Shown: positions 12,176 through 23,739 of the stretch, in pieces
Layout: each line of letters begins with the position of its first letter
How positions within the stretch are numbered: position 1 is the first letter of the stretch
DNA from: Strigamia acuminata
Lineage: Eukaryota > Arthropoda > Chilopoda > Geophilomorpha > Linotaeniidae
DNA length: 64,000 nt
Assembly (NCBI GenBank): GCA_949358305.1
Contig: OX442318.1
Coordinates: 6,558,501 to 6,622,500, forward strand
Reading direction: 5' to 3'
Translations under genes and position numbers: made by a program
Notes under the pieces: generated by a model
What the model was told of the DNA's origin: nothing
Database searches by the model: none
Seen by the model: only the letters and a program-made list of their open reading frames with translations

Positions 12176-13482
12176 TTAATTGGTTTGGAAAATTACTATG
12201 ACGTATGTTAGCAACGTTGCGACGAGCTGGAAGATAAGGGTGGATTATTATTAGAAGTGTTTTGGTGTGGTCACAGTCATGTGATTACGGTGAGGATGGA
12301 TCCTTTGGTTAGAATGAAATAACCGGACACGTCGATACCGATTTGTTTTGAGGAGAAGTCTTGCATGAATAAACGACAAGTCCAGTTGTTTACGTCTCTC
12401 TGGTTCGAAACGTTGAATACCTGTAGTGTTTTGAGAAGTTAAAAATGAATAAATTGCACAGTTGTCATTGGAATGTTTAGTTTTACTTGAGGATTGTAAT
12501 GGCAGTCATGGCAATCTGTTAACTTTGTGATGGAAATTGCAGCGGCGTGAGCCTAAGCGAATTAAAAGATAACCATAATTACAAACATCAAAAACAGCAT
12601 AAAACTGAATCTACTTCTTACCTTTTCCTTGACAAGGGCAGCATATCTATACATAACCAGCAGTAAACAAAGTGCTCGAATCGTATAAAATACGGAAAAA
12701 CTCAAAAGAAATTCGCTAGTAACTATAAACCGCAGCGTCACGCAAATATAAACAACATCTCCAGCTATCCAAGCTCCCAACAACGGACTGAATAATTTAT
12801 TCATTTGATTTAACTGGTGGACGTGTCCGTAATAACTGTAATGATAATTCAACACGAGCGTCTTCCGTTCGGCTAACTCGCCGAATGATTCCAAACTTCT
12901 CTCCACGTCGGTCAAAACGCGCTGGAAATTAAACGCGAGTAAAAGACAAACATAAACAAACAGAACTTTAGTCGTCTCGTTGAAAAGCACAAATAACCAA
13001 TGGTAAAGTGCAACTATCTTCATTGTGATCAGAAGTCTGTACTTATTGTCGTATTCTGTGTAATCCATAAATAACTCTCCTACAATGGTAGTTACGATCA
13101 CGAAATTGGACGCAACCAAAACTCGAATCACGATGTTCCACGCACGTTTCTCGTCGTCAACAGCCGACATATTTCCCACCAGTTGATTCAGACATTGCGA
13201 AAATTGGTGTTGTCTCTTGTACACCGTAACCAGACACACGAAAGATTGAATCCAATATGCAATCATGGACAACAAAAGGCATATTTTGTCAATCGAATAA
13301 TCGTAAATGATGTGGCGTACTAAAATCGATGTTACTGCCGCGTGAGTTACTACGAGTGATGTCACAAAAATTGCAAAGCAACATTTCCGTGCTGCGCTCA
13401 CGTTTTCATCATTCATGTTAATCCCATAGCACTTGTAGAAATATCTCCAAAAGCGATTAATGTTTGATGTATTGTTATCCAT
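12176..13482 (-). CDS. Gustatory receptor, copy D
   Basis: Intact four-exon gustatory receptor: 13482-12622, 12552-12487, 12420-12289, 12226-12176 (stop 12176-12178), phase-0 introns, about 369 aa. I start at the ATG of MDNNTSN. The frame stays open to 13536 but with no upstream ATG before an in-frame stop. Intron 1 is 69 bp, MITE-free. The C-terminal signature is TYVIVILQTN. With the maleless-tail copy at 11560-12018 it forms a block equivalent to maleless plus Gr copy A. Confidence 0.85.
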
Positions 13483-14010
13483 GTTTGATTCCAAATTATG
13501 GACCTGCGTGGTTGCTTGCTTCGATTGGAGTGGCACATAATCTATACAAAATGATTATTCTTGTGGGAAAAAATAAAGTAGTCATGGTAACTCACATTAC
13601 CAGAAGCTAGAGTGTGTTTACCCCAATTAATTATTGTTTTTATTACTTTTAGATGTAAATATTGAGCGTGCTTTCACCCCCGGAGTTTTACTGCAGTTTA
13701 TACGTGACAATATTGATTGATGGTACTACGATTGCCTACAGAAATACTGTGTACAAATTGTAGTTTCTTCAATATTGGTTTACGATTGATGTTCACACTG
13801 AGCACACTGAAGAATTACAACGAGCTGAGGGTATTCAGCCATCACCTATTCACTCCCAATCAATCGATGATAAAAACGATTAAATATTATTCTGTTTGAC
13901 ACGAAGGAAGAAGGTATAATTTTTTTATTGCAAAATATTTGCTAGAATAAAATAGTGATAATTTCTACAGATGTAGCTAAAAAAAATTGTGGTTAATTTT
14001 TTATCACTAG

Positions 14011-14577
14011 GTGGTATATGTGTGGCAGAAAATTGTCACACCGTCACACTTCTCGAAGTTTCCATAGATTGGCTCTGCAAGCCAGTTCTACTTTGCATAT
14101 TCTTTTTTTACACTTGTCTTCGAGCAGTTTTTGCCATTCGGTGTTCTGGCTCGGCGGAGGACACGTCGTGGATCTTATATGGTGAGTACATTGGTTTTAT
14201 ATTTTATTTTGCACTTTCTGCTTTCATTTAGTTGTGCTTATTTTGTTTCACAATGCGTTGTTAAGTTAAAAAGAGCAAGAAATTTTAATTAGTTCTAGCG
14301 CGTCTTTTTTTGCAGTTAATTATGGAGGTTTATCGTGAGTAGCTTCTATGTCTAATAATCGACTTCGTTTTACATACCTTAACTGTAGCGCATTACTTTA
14401 CAAATGGCGTGCGCATGATGTTTAATTTGTTACTTTCATTTTAGTTTTGACCTTTATTGTTTCATATGGTTTGTTAATTTTACACATTATTAATTGTATA
14501 TTTATTTTATAGATTTTATTAAGGACTTCCTGTGCCATATCGGAGGATTCAGCACTGAAGACATTTATTTTCATTAA
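14011..14577 (+). CDS. Possible small multi-exon gene
   Basis: Weak candidate. Exon 14011-14181 follows an acceptor (tatcactag) and ends in the donor gtgagt. Joining it to 14513-14577 (acceptor tttattttatag) keeps the frame open and ends KDFLCHIGGFSTEDIYFH and stop, with aataaaa 45 bases later. A 19-base piece with splice ends (14316-14334) would truncate it if included. No ATG is seen in the first exon, so a start exon is missing. Product unknown; the upper part is hydrophobic. It could be chance. Confidence 0.3.
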
Positions 14578-14954
14578 TATTTTTGTGTATTTCTTTTTTT
14601 GTATTTGTGTATTTTAAGTGTAATAAAATGTATTTGTGTTGTCTTTATAATTTTTATGTAGTTTAATTAAACTAAATAAAAATTATAATTACATAGTAAA
14701 TACTTTTAATTAAAATTTGTTGTCATTTAATTAATAAACAAACATTCAAATAAAATGGGGAATCTGTATACCCACCCCTCCATCCCCCTTTTTTTATTCT
14801 AAGTCCAAACCTATACAAATTTAGCAGCGATTCGCTTTATTGATTTTTGGACTTTTAGAATAATTTGTGAAGAAATGACATAGCTTATAAAAAATAAAAC
14901 TTTATTACACAAAATTTTACAAATTTTTCCTTAAAAGGAAAAAAAAATGGCAAA

Positions 14955-15104
14955 TTAAACATTCAAGCGGGTTATAACGGATCTTTTAAGGATTGTCTCG
15001 GGTAAATATCCCCCTTGAGACTCCGCCGTTTTACCACACCTGGGACCCAGAGTGTGCCACGCTCTGGGTCCCAACTCCCCATACAGATTTCCCACGATGT
15101 CTTC
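14955..15104 (-). CDS. Possible terminal exon of an unknown minus-strand gene
   Basis: On the minus strand, acceptor tttattag at 15105-15112 is followed by 49 open codons starting EDIVGNLYGELGPR, then TAA. An AATAAA signal lies at 14906-14901. A second minus-strand donor (gtgagt) ends a candidate exon near 16000, so the 26-bp satellite at 15196-15590 would fall in an intron. The region includes an exact hairpin, TGGGACCCAGAG/CTCTGGGTCCCA (15041-15073). A second frame is also open for most of the exon, which weakens the call. Confidence 0.3.
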   Translation of the reverse strand, partial: EDIVGNLYGELGPRAWHTLGPRCGKTAESQGGYLPETILKRSVITRLNV

Positions 15105-15195
15105 CTAATAAAGATTTTAACCTAAACATAAAAAAAGTTATCAAATAAATATAACAAATACATAAAAGTTATACAAAAAATATGAGTAAAAACAA

Positions 15196-15590
15196 TTATA
15201 CGAAAATACAAATAAGTCATAATATACGAAAATACAAATAAGTCATAATATACGAAAATACAAATAAGTCATAATATACGAAAATACAAATAAGTCATAA
15301 TATACGAAAATACAAATAAGTCATAATATACGAAAATACAAATAAGTCATAATATACGAAAATACAAATAAGTCATAATATACGAAAATACAAATAAGTC
15401 ATAATATACGAAAATACAAATAAGTCATAATATACGAAAATACAAATAAGTCATAATATACGAAAATACAAATAAGTCATAATATACGAAAATACACATA
15501 AGTCATAATATACGAAAATACAAGCAAGTCATAATATACGAAAATACAAGTAAGTCATAATATACGAAAATACGAGTAAAACAATTATAC
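15196..15590. repeat. 26-bp tandem satellite
   Basis: About 15 near-identical copies of cataatatacgaaaatacaaataagt placed head to tail with no unique spacers. Variants occur only toward the right end. Confidence 0.95.
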
Positions 15591-15599
15591 AAAGATACT

Positions 15600-16499
15600 A
15601 GTTTGGAATTAAAATGCTGTAATTTGTTTACGTCGTCATGGAATTCATCTCTTAGTAGCTCTAGTTGTCTATGCTATTCGTCTAAGTCTACGTCGTTCGT
15701 CGTTCGTCTACGTCGTTGGATAAACCTATTTAAAGAAAACCGCAGAATAAATAACTAAAGAAAACCGCAAAATAAATAACTAAAGAAAACCGCAGAATAA
15801 ATAACTAATATAAACCTAAAATATAAATTGATTTATCTATAATTAAAATAAATTTTGATAAAATATCTATAAAGTATTAAATACCTAAACCCAAAGAAGC
15901 TAAATAAATATGTTCACGTTGAATACTCGATACGTAACAATACAAATGTAAATGAAAGCTAAAAACCAACAAAAAGAGTAGAACTCACCTACGAATGCCG
16001 TGTTCTTCACTTGCGAGCCGGAAAAAACGAATAAAAACTAACGTAAGCGAAAGACAAAAATGCAAAGTAGCAAATGCCTTATCATCTAATTTGAATAACC
16101 AATTAAAACACACAAATTTCAAGAAAAAACGTCAGTTGCTCGCGTGATGTCATCCGACGATAAAAATTACAAACAAAAAAATCTCAAAAGAGTTGCTAAC
16201 GTTTCCTTTGAAACCCACACGAAGGACTCGCAAAATTGTCCATTGTCGAAATGCAGAATGAACTCAAGTGATATCGTGCGACACATCAACTTACAAATTT
16301 AAACCGTATTCGATTTACTGCATTCCTTATATGGGCGATAAACCTGGTCCAATCAAAATTCACAGAAGTTTCAAGAAAAATCGTCAAATTCGTGCGTGCT
16401 GTCACCTGATGATAAAAATTAAAAAGAAAAACAAAATCAAAAGAATTGCTAAGCAACACAACCTGGTGGAAAAAACTTGTCACGTAAAAAAACCTTTTT
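15600..16499. other. Intergenic, no gene recognised
   Basis: AT-rich sequence with a short triplication of ctaaagaaaaccgca near 15735-15800 and a minus-strand donor-like site near 16000. I see no supported gene. Confidence 0.5.
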
Positions 16500-17309
16500 T
16501 TAATTGAAATATTGTAAATGATGTTACTGCTGCATGAGTTACCACCAATAATATTACGTATATTGTAAAACAACATTTCCTTGCAGTGCTCACGTTTTCA
16601 TCCGAAATGTTAATCCCATAGCACTTGTAGAAATATCTCCAAAAGCGATTATGTTTGATGTATCTACTAATGTAATGAATGAAAGATTGAGAAATATTTT
16701 TTATGTTTTATTTTCTTTTTTGTGCAATATTGGGATACAAATGACGGAGTTTGCTCAGATTTGTTTAATTGGTTTGGAGAATTACTATGACGTATGTTAG
16801 CAACGTTGCGACGAGCTGTAAGATAAGTGTGGATTGTTATTAGTAGTGTTTTGGTGTGATTACAGTCATGTGATTACGGTGAGGATAGATCCTTTGGTTA
16901 GAATGAAGTAACCGGACACGTCGATGCCTATTTGTTTTGAGGAGAAGTCTTGCATGAACAAACGACAAGTCCAGTTGTTTACGTCTCTTTGATTCGACAA
17001 GTTAAATGCCTGTAGTGTTTTGAGAAGTTAAAAATGAATAAATTGCACAGTTGTCATTGGAATGTTTAGTTTTACTTGAGGATCGTAATGGTTGTCGTGA
17101 CAATCCGTTAACTTTGTGATGGAAATTGCAGCGGCGTGAGCCTAAGCGAATTAAAAAATAACCATAATTGGAAACATCAATTACAATATAAACCTGAATC
17201 TATTTCTTACCTTTTCCTTGACAAGAGCAGCATATCTATACATAACCAGCAGTAAACAAAGTGCTCGAATCGTATAAAATACGGAAAAAAAAAAGTCGCT
17301 AGTAATAAC
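16500..17309 (-). pseudogene. Gustatory receptor fragments, copy E
   Basis: Exons 2-4 are preserved (17141-17076, 17009-16878, 16815-16765 with TAA), but exon 1 survives only as its last stretch, about 17305-17221. Sequence 16500-16665 is an N-terminal receptor fragment that matches 9440-9600 of copy B and is joined to the 3' flank of this copy at the same point as the B/C junction (gcgattatgtttgatgtatc). So E is a duplicate of the B-C junction block, not an independent gene decay. Confidence 0.85.
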
Positions 17310-17830
17310 TACACACATCGGTGCTTTGCTGTATTTCACCATTTAAACTTCTCCGCATCGCATTGCTTTTCTGGCTTGGCGATTCCAAGATGAACTTTGT
17401 GTGATGTGAAATAAAAGTTTTTCTCCTAAAATATTAAACTTCAACGGAATTCTTGTAATGATTTAGTGCTGCAATTTATTCTTATTGAATAGAATTTAAA
17501 GCTGATCGCGTCCAAATTTCCCAATGCGACATAATGACGTCAAAATGACATTATCAGATGAAGACTTTGTGCCCTGTATTTAATAAACAGGATATTCGAC
17601 AAGAACGGTTTTGTTGTCAGTAAATTGTCAAGTGATCTCACGTTAAATTCATTTTTTCCTCCTAATGTCATTCTTTTTTAATTGCAATAAGGAAATAAAT
17701 GTTCCGAGAATATTTTCTAGTAATTACAGGTCTTAATAAAAAATATTGAAATTCGAGCAAAGCGTGTCAGATTTTCGCAATTTCCGGAGTTTAGACACGT
17801 TACATAAATCGTAATTAAACACGTAACAAC
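17310..17830. other. Gr flank copy, then AT-rich intergenic
   Basis: 17320-17577 duplicates the flank at 11180-11540. From 17578 to 17830 I see no gene. Confidence 0.5.
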
Positions 17831-17940
17831 TATATATGTACACGGGGCACATCATATCAGCCTTCACAACCAGGAATTCAAATCAAAACCATTCGCACAA
17901 TAAATACATACAGCATCACATAAAACCAGATCTAGTCAAA
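17831..17940 (+). promoter_or_regulatory. TATA box and non-coding first exon of the Glu-rich secreted gene 1
   Basis: TATATA at 17831, an initiator-like tcagcc about 27 bases on, and a donor gtcaaa|gtaagt at 17940/17941. The acceptor directly before the ATG at 18098 makes a short 5' UTR exon likely. The exon end ctagtcaaa resembles the ends at 22796, 31449, 37070 and 48103. Confidence 0.5.
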
Positions 17941-18097
17941 GTAAGTCAACAAATATCCCACAGTAAGCTTAAGGTTTTTTGCTTACCTATATGGTACTTA
18001 AATAGTGTATCGTGGAGCAAAATAAGGGGAAAATGCATCTTGCAAACTGTCTATTTTGTGTAGTTTTAGTAATTTATTTATATTTTGTTACTTTTAG

Positions 18098-20359
18098 ATG
18101 AGAAAAATTATAACGTCCATCTTTTGCCTATGTATTCTGTTCATTAATTCGTCCGCATTCAAAATCCCAACGTCGAGTTCTTCCCACAACCATGTGGAAG
18201 TCTCTCAGCACATGGAATCAAATGGCAGTGCTGGTGGAAGCGGCAATATGAATGGACACGGTCACGTGCATTTTTCTGTCGACACCAACATGGACGCATT
18301 GGGCAATCTGGAGAGCTTTCTGAAATTTGCTATGAAAGAATTTTCTAAGCTGGTTCTTGGTATTCCGAAGGACATAATGAGTCAATTTTCGTCGACTTTT
18401 AATGTTTTCTTCAAATCGGTCAATTCTGTATTTGGTAGTTTGAAGAATGTAGCCAGTTACAGTGGCAAACAATTATTAAATGTGGTAAGTATTTTTGGAA
18501 TGAGAAATTGTAAATAATAGTGGTCGAGTAAGTTTTTTTTTTTTTTTTTACAATTTTTCCTACAGATAAGTGACGTGGAACTTAATATACATCACGCAGC
18601 TAACAATGCGAGCAAGTTAGTGGGTGATTTAGACGGTGCGGGACATTTTATGACTGCACTACCATTTCGAGCATTTGGGGTTGTTTTTAAGACTTTGGGA
18701 AGTCTTTTAGCGAGCCTGCATTTGGAGCTGTCGGCAGGATCGAATGGACAAGCTGGTGGAAGTGGACATGCAGAAGGCAATGGAAATTCTGGAGGAAGTG
18801 TACAATTTGGAGGAGATGGAGACGGAAATGAAGATGGTGATGGAAATGAAGATGGAAGCGGAAATGAAGATGGAGGCGGAAATGAAGATGGAGACGGAAA
18901 TAAAAATGATGACGGAAATGAAAATGGTGAAGGAAATACAGAGCATGGAGAAGAAGGTGGAGACAGAAGAGGAAAAGAACACGGCGAAGGAGATGGCGAC
19001 GACGAAGGAAACGAACATGGCGGTGAAGGTGGAGAAAAAGGAAAAGAACATGGCAGTGAAGGTGGAGATAATGAAGGAAAAGAACATGGCGGTGAAGGAA
19101 GAGAAAGAGGAAAGGAAAATGGCAATGAAGTAGAAGAAAAAGGAAAAGAACATGGCGGTGAAGGTGAAGAAAAAGAAAAAGAACATGGCGGTGAAGGTAA
19201 AGGTGGAGAAAAAGGAAAAGAACATGGCGGTGAAGAAGGAGAAAAAGAAAAAGAACACGGCGGTGAAGGTGGAGAAAAAGAAAAAGAACACGGCGGTGAA
19301 GGTGGAGAAAAAGAAAAAGAAAATGATCTTGAAGGTGGAGAAAAAGGAAAAGAACATGACCGTGAAGGTGAAGGTGGAGAAAAAGGAAAAGAACATGGCA
19401 ATGAAGAAGGAGAAAAAGAAAAAGAACATGGCGGTGAAGGTGGAGAAAAAGAAAAGGAAAATGATCGTGAAGGTAAAGAAAAAGGAAAAGAACATGGCGG
19501 TGAAGAAGGAGAAAAAGGAAAAGAACATGGCGGTGAAGAAGGAGAAAAAGAAAAAGAAAAAGAACATGGCGGTGAAGGTGGAGAAAAAGAAAAGGAAAAT
19601 GATCGTGAAGGTAAAGAAAAAGGTGGAAAAGAACATGGCGGTGAAGGTGGAGAAAAAAAAGAAGAAAATGACAAAGAAGGTGGAGAAAATGAGAAAGAAA
19701 ACGGCGGTGAAGGAGGAGAAAAGAAAAAAGAACATGGCGGTGAAGGTGGAGTAAAAGGAGAGGTAAATGGCAAAGAAGGTGGAGAAAAAGAAAAAGAAAA
19801 CGGCGGTGAAGGTGGAGTAAAAGAAAAAGAAAACGGCGGTGAAGGAGGAGAAAAGGGAGAAGAACATGGCGGTGAAGGTGGAGTAAAAGGAGAGGTAAAT
19901 GGCAAAGAAGGTGGAGAAAAAGGAAAAGAACATGGCGGTGAAGAAGGAGAAAAAGAAAAAGAACACGGCGGTGAAGGTGGAGAAAAAGAAAAAGAACATG
20001 GCGGTGAAGATGGAGAAAAAGAAAAAGAACATGGCGGTGAAGGAGGAGAAAAGGGAAAAGAACATGGCGGTGAAGGTGAAGAAAAAGGAAAAGAAAATGA
20101 CAAAGAAGGTGAAGAAAAAGAAAAAGAAAACGGCGGTGAAGGAGGAGAAAAGGGAAAAGAACATGGCGGTGAAGATGGAGAAAAAGAAAAAGAACATGGC
20201 GGTGAAGATGGAGTAAAAGGAAAAGAAAATGGCAAAGAAGTTGGAGAAAAAGAAAAAGAAAACGGCGGTGAAGGAGGAGAAAAGAAAAAAGAACATGACG
20301 GTGAAGGTGGAGGCAGAGAAGAAGGAAAAGAACATGCTGAAGGTGTAGCCGGACAATGA
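18098..20359 (+). CDS. Secreted Glu/Lys/Gly-rich repeat protein 1
   Basis: Two coding exons, 18098-18484 and 18566-20359 (phase 0), giving about 726 aa. Residues 1-20 are a signal peptide (KIITSIFCLCILFINSSA). A His/Gly/Asn-rich stretch follows, then a conserved hydrophobic-amphipathic core (FSKLVLGIPKDIMSQF..FNVFFKSVNSVFG) crossing into exon 2 (SDVELN..HHAANNASKLV). The rest of exon 2 is low complexity: GNEDG repeats, then some 45 copies of an 11-residue, 33-bp unit like GGEGGEKEKEH. The acceptor sits directly on the ATG, and a polyadenylation signal follows at about 20434. The protein is highly charged, without cysteines in the repeat. It resembles no enzyme; a structural or secretion-coat role is only a guess. 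Paralogue at 24449-26554. Confidence 0.85.
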
Positions 20360-20644
20360 AAAGAACAAACCGGAGGTGGAGAGATACAGAGAAGAAAATA
20401 ACATGCAGAAAGACGTGTACATTTCTTCTAATGAATAAAATAATTTCCCCTTAAATGTAGCTGTCTGTAGCAGTTTTATATTATGTATAATACATGAATA
20501 GCAAATAAAACGAATAAATCTTAGAAAGCAGTTATTGCCGGCAATTGCAATTCCTAGAATTCATGACGACTTTTATTCTTTTCCTCTATAATTTATAAAT
20601 TAATGTTTTAAATATAAGATCTAATCAAAAATTTATATTATAGC

Positions 20645-21225
20645 TTATCTGAAAATTAATAAAATCAGAGTATTTGCGTCAGTTTGCGGAGGTTCACATT
20701 TCCGGACCATTTTGAAATTTCGAAAATCGTCGTAAATAGAAACTCCGCACTGATGCTTCACTGCAATGCGTTGGACGTCATTTTTCTTGTATTTTAATCT
20801 AAAATTAATTTTAATTCTAATCAAATATGATTTTAAATTCAAATATTTGAAAAATACTTGAAATGAATTTTACTAGTGTAAATAAATTTATTCAAAAGTT
20901 TCGAAATCTTAAGTTGCAAATAATATAGAAATTTTACAAATATTTTTTCAATTGTCCAAAAGAAGGCACCAAGTTGATAAAACATTAGTGTGAAAATAAT
21001 GGTTAGAATTATTTCTCTATCAACATAAAACCTTTCATTGTCCTAATATTTACACAATATTGAAAATATTTATTTATTTTCACCTTTTCCATAAACGATG
21101 GGGTGCGCAGTGCGTCTTAAAATCTTCGTTTTACGTTTGGTGACTTTTTGCATGTCTAGTAATAAATAGATTTTGATGTAAACGGCAGTTCGTCGTACAT
21201 AAGCTAGCTCTGGGTTCAAATAAAA
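20645..21225 (-). pseudogene. Orphan exons, one with a C2-domain-like sequence
   Basis: Minus-strand exon 21225-21084 has an acceptor (ctgttttcag) and a donor (GGAAAAG|gtgaaa). It reads VYIKIYLLLDMQK then KRKTKILRRTAHPIVYG, which follows the C2-domain pattern of a YVKVYLL strand, a basic stretch, K-T-K, and T-x-x-P. A second open stretch, 20842-20645 (VQRIAVKHQCGVSIYDD), may be another exon, but its phase does not join cleanly. Upstream sequence changes at about 21235 into the duplicated cluster unit, so the 5' part of the gene has been cut off. I call it a gene remnant, C2 assignment tentative. Confidence 0.4.
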
Positions 21226-21234
21226 CTGAAAACA

Positions 21235-21824
21235 GACAACAAATAATCATTAAAAATTATGGGTATTATACAGGGTGTTCCACGAAAAACAATCTTTACA
21301 AATTAAGACAAATTTGAAACACTTACGAAAACTATTTGAGTGTATTTGTAGCAAACAAAGTGTGCCGAATTCATTGGTAACAAACAAAATAGCCTGCAAT
21401 CATTGTTTCAAGGACTTGTAATTTCTATCTTTGAAACGGTTAAAGCTAGACATTTTTTTCCAATTAAAAAGATGTAGACCACCAATTAATTAGTCTGAAA
21501 ATGTGTCAATTTTTTGGAGAAAAGATGAAAAGAATGCTTCCTGAATCAATAAAAAATGCACCTTGATTTAAAAACTAGTGGACTGAGAATAGTTCTGTGA
21601 ATAGTGACCAACAGCAGCACCATCTATCGATGTTTTCTTTATATTAAAACTTGAATTTGATTGATTTTTTTAAATTTTATTATTGCTTTTATTGCTGGTA
21701 ATAGTAAGCGCTAAAAAAAATTATTTTTGGAGGTATTCAACTTGTTGAAATTTTGAAATCAAAACCAAAATCTCACCACGCGCCATTTTTGCCCACACTC
21801 TTGTCTTGACAGATAAATGTGGAA
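21235..21824. repeat. Cluster repeat unit, empty-site version
   Basis: Homologous to 29640-30670 and 35261-36290. It lacks the MITE those copies carry, reading aaagctagacattttt where they hold 458 extra bases. No gene seen. Confidence 0.8.
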
Positions 21825-22206
21825 ACACAAGGGAGAGGGTAAAATTTAAAAGCTTGCTTTTACTTGAAAAAGCGGCTAAAAACTCTCACGCTTGAGCAAA
21901 CACAAGCTTGCGCTTTTATTCAAAGCTTTGTTTTGAAGCGAGCTTGTACTCGACCGCTCCGATCAAACTGAGTTTGATTTACCAGCTTCAACCTTGCTGG
22001 TGTTTTGGGCATGTGACTTTGACAGCCAATCAGAAGAGTGAGGAAATTCTTGGAGGAGATTTTGGTGGAAATTTCTGGCAGCAACCTAGCTAGCTTGAGT
22101 TTGCCAGTTAAGCTGGTAAGCCAAAAGCGGGTCAAGTGAGCTTGTAAATGACTCCCTCTTTAAACTTGCACTAGCAAGCTTTGGAATTTTACCCGATCCC
22201 TTGTGT
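21825..22206. mobile_element. MITE with ACACAAGGGA terminal repeats
   Basis: About 382 bp with terminal inverted repeats of about 34 bp (ACACAAGGGAGAGGGTAAAA left, ACACAAGGGATCGGGTAAAA as complement of the right). It is absent from the homologous place in 30650-30680, between cttgacagctaaa and cgccatctcc. Target duplication not clear. Confidence 0.7.
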
Positions 22207-22693
22207 GCCATCTCCCGCCTCACCTAAAATGATCTTCGAGGACTTGACTAAAACTCTTGTGTTCTATGCTTATACGTAGCATTTAAAATCAAAGGCGGCT
22301 TTTATTGATTCCTACGACAGTTTAATAATAACATCACTCAACACGCATCCCACATTTCATTATTATTATTTTTTTTAAATTGATTTACACCGCAGCCTCC
22401 AATCCAACTTATAAATGTGTCAATGTCAAACTGACAAAACTGACAAAATTTCAGTTTAATTTGCACTGTATTATTAAATATTATGTAAACCAGGATATTT
22501 TTCAAAAATGTTTTTGTTTCTGCTTCCTCCTCTTCGATGCAGCTTTTTTTTATTCAAACTGAGCAATTCCACACCACTTTCCCTACTGAGATTAACATTT
22601 ACAGGGATATAAAGAAAAAAAATTATTAAAATTCAAGCAATACACATTAATAGAATTAAGAACAAATAGGTCAACTATTACGTAAACTCTAAA
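22207..22693. other. Upstream region of a family first exon
   Basis: No gene. It matches 30670-31340 and 36290-36960, except that those copies hold an extra 178-bp insertion. It probably contains regulatory DNA of the secreted-protein family. Confidence 0.5.
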
Positions 22694-22796
22694 TCTATAA
22701 CACCCAAAGGTTGCACCGTCCACGTTACAATTATCTCAACAAGCAGGAATTGCAGCTGTCATTTCTGCAGCAGCAGATCTAACAAACTTTGTCAAA
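22694..22796 (+). promoter_or_regulatory. TATA-like box and non-coding first exon, likely of the gene at 24449
   Basis: tctataa at 22694, then ggttgcac about 18 bases on, and a donor gtcaaa|gtaagt at 22796/22797. The same arrangement recurs at 31345-31449, 36966-37070 and, diverged, 48014-48103. The intron to the ATG-abutting acceptor at 24449 would be about 1.65 kb. Confidence 0.45.
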
Positions 22797-23047
22797 GTAA
22801 GTGAATTATTTTCAAACATAGGCTAATTTTAATATTAACGTGTGTAGACACCCCGTACTTTGAAATGGGCAGAAAAATTAATTATTACGACAGCACTGAC
22901 TGCATCTAGATATTTTTAACTTGTATAGGGATTCAATAAGTTTATAATGAACCGGTTGTTTTAATGGAGAAAACCGCGTTTGAAAGACGCGCCAGTTACG
23001 AATACAAGGAGAGCCTGGTTTGAAAGAGGGCTGGTTAATTGATGATA

Positions 23048-23615
23048 CAACTCCTTGCCAAAAAAAATGGCATATCCCTATTTTTAAAACTTTTAATATT
23101 TGAAATTTCTCAGAAACTATTTCTCACAAGTAAAAATGGTTTTAGGAGGATTTAAAGGATTGTTAGAACTATTATTTCGTTCAAAGTTTTTTGGGAAAAA
23201 ATGAATAGTTAAAGAGAAAAAAATTAAAAACTCCAAAAAGTGACAATTTACAATATTTCTCATAACTTGTAAACAGAATGAGATAAAAATAAAAACTAAA
23301 CAGATTTGAGACCGTCTATATCCCAGGAAACCTTTCTAAATTGGATGTATGGGTCTCCAAGGCCCTCAAAAAAAGGCGTAATGGAGCTACGTAAAGGGGT
23401 ATAGACAACCACTATTTTTCAAAAAATCGTGGCGAGCACAACTGTTGACGAATCAAGTAATAATTATAACATGTTATAGTACGACACAATAATGCTTCGA
23501 TGCTAAAGTTTCGTTTCGATTCATCAAGAGTTGTGCTCGCCACGATTTTTTGAAAAATAGTGGTTGTCTACCCCTTTACGTAGCTCCATTACGCCTTTTT
23601 TTTGGCAAGGAGTTG
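23048..23615. mobile_element. Foldback MITE with CAACTCCTTGCC ends and TA target
   Basis: 568 bp flanked by TA (23046-23047, 23616-23617). The homologous site at 31699 is empty, reading gataatacgcc. Ends are CAACTCCTTGCCAAAAAAAA and its complement. Sub-terminal arms of over 80 bases around 23370-23450 and 23500-23595 pair with each other. No transposase. Confidence 0.8.
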
Positions 23616-23739
23616 TATGCCAGGAGGGTGGCGGCATAGATTATCCCCTCGTTCGATCCTATACAAATTATATACGAATTTGTTGAGATCATAAAATGGA
23701 AGAAGAAATGCACACGCGTGTCTAGGAATCCGATTGAGG

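Noticed and set aside
15196-15590. CRISPR-like regular array (also 44576-45055 and 54066-54320)
   Set aside because: Units are contiguous with no unique spacers and the DNA is eukaryotic. These are satellites.
18744-20216. Shifted-frame plus-strand ORFs reading KNMAVKVEKK repeats
   Set aside because: Alternate frames of the same repeats. The true frame is fixed by the signal-peptide exon and splice phase.
18592-20422. Very long antisense ORFs over Glu-rich gene 1 (Ser/Pro/Phe-rich), and the same over gene 2 (24940-26617)
   Set aside because: A 33-bp unit is divisible by three and purine-rich on one strand, so stop codons are missing in several frames. There is no start context, splice logic or signal for the antisense frames.
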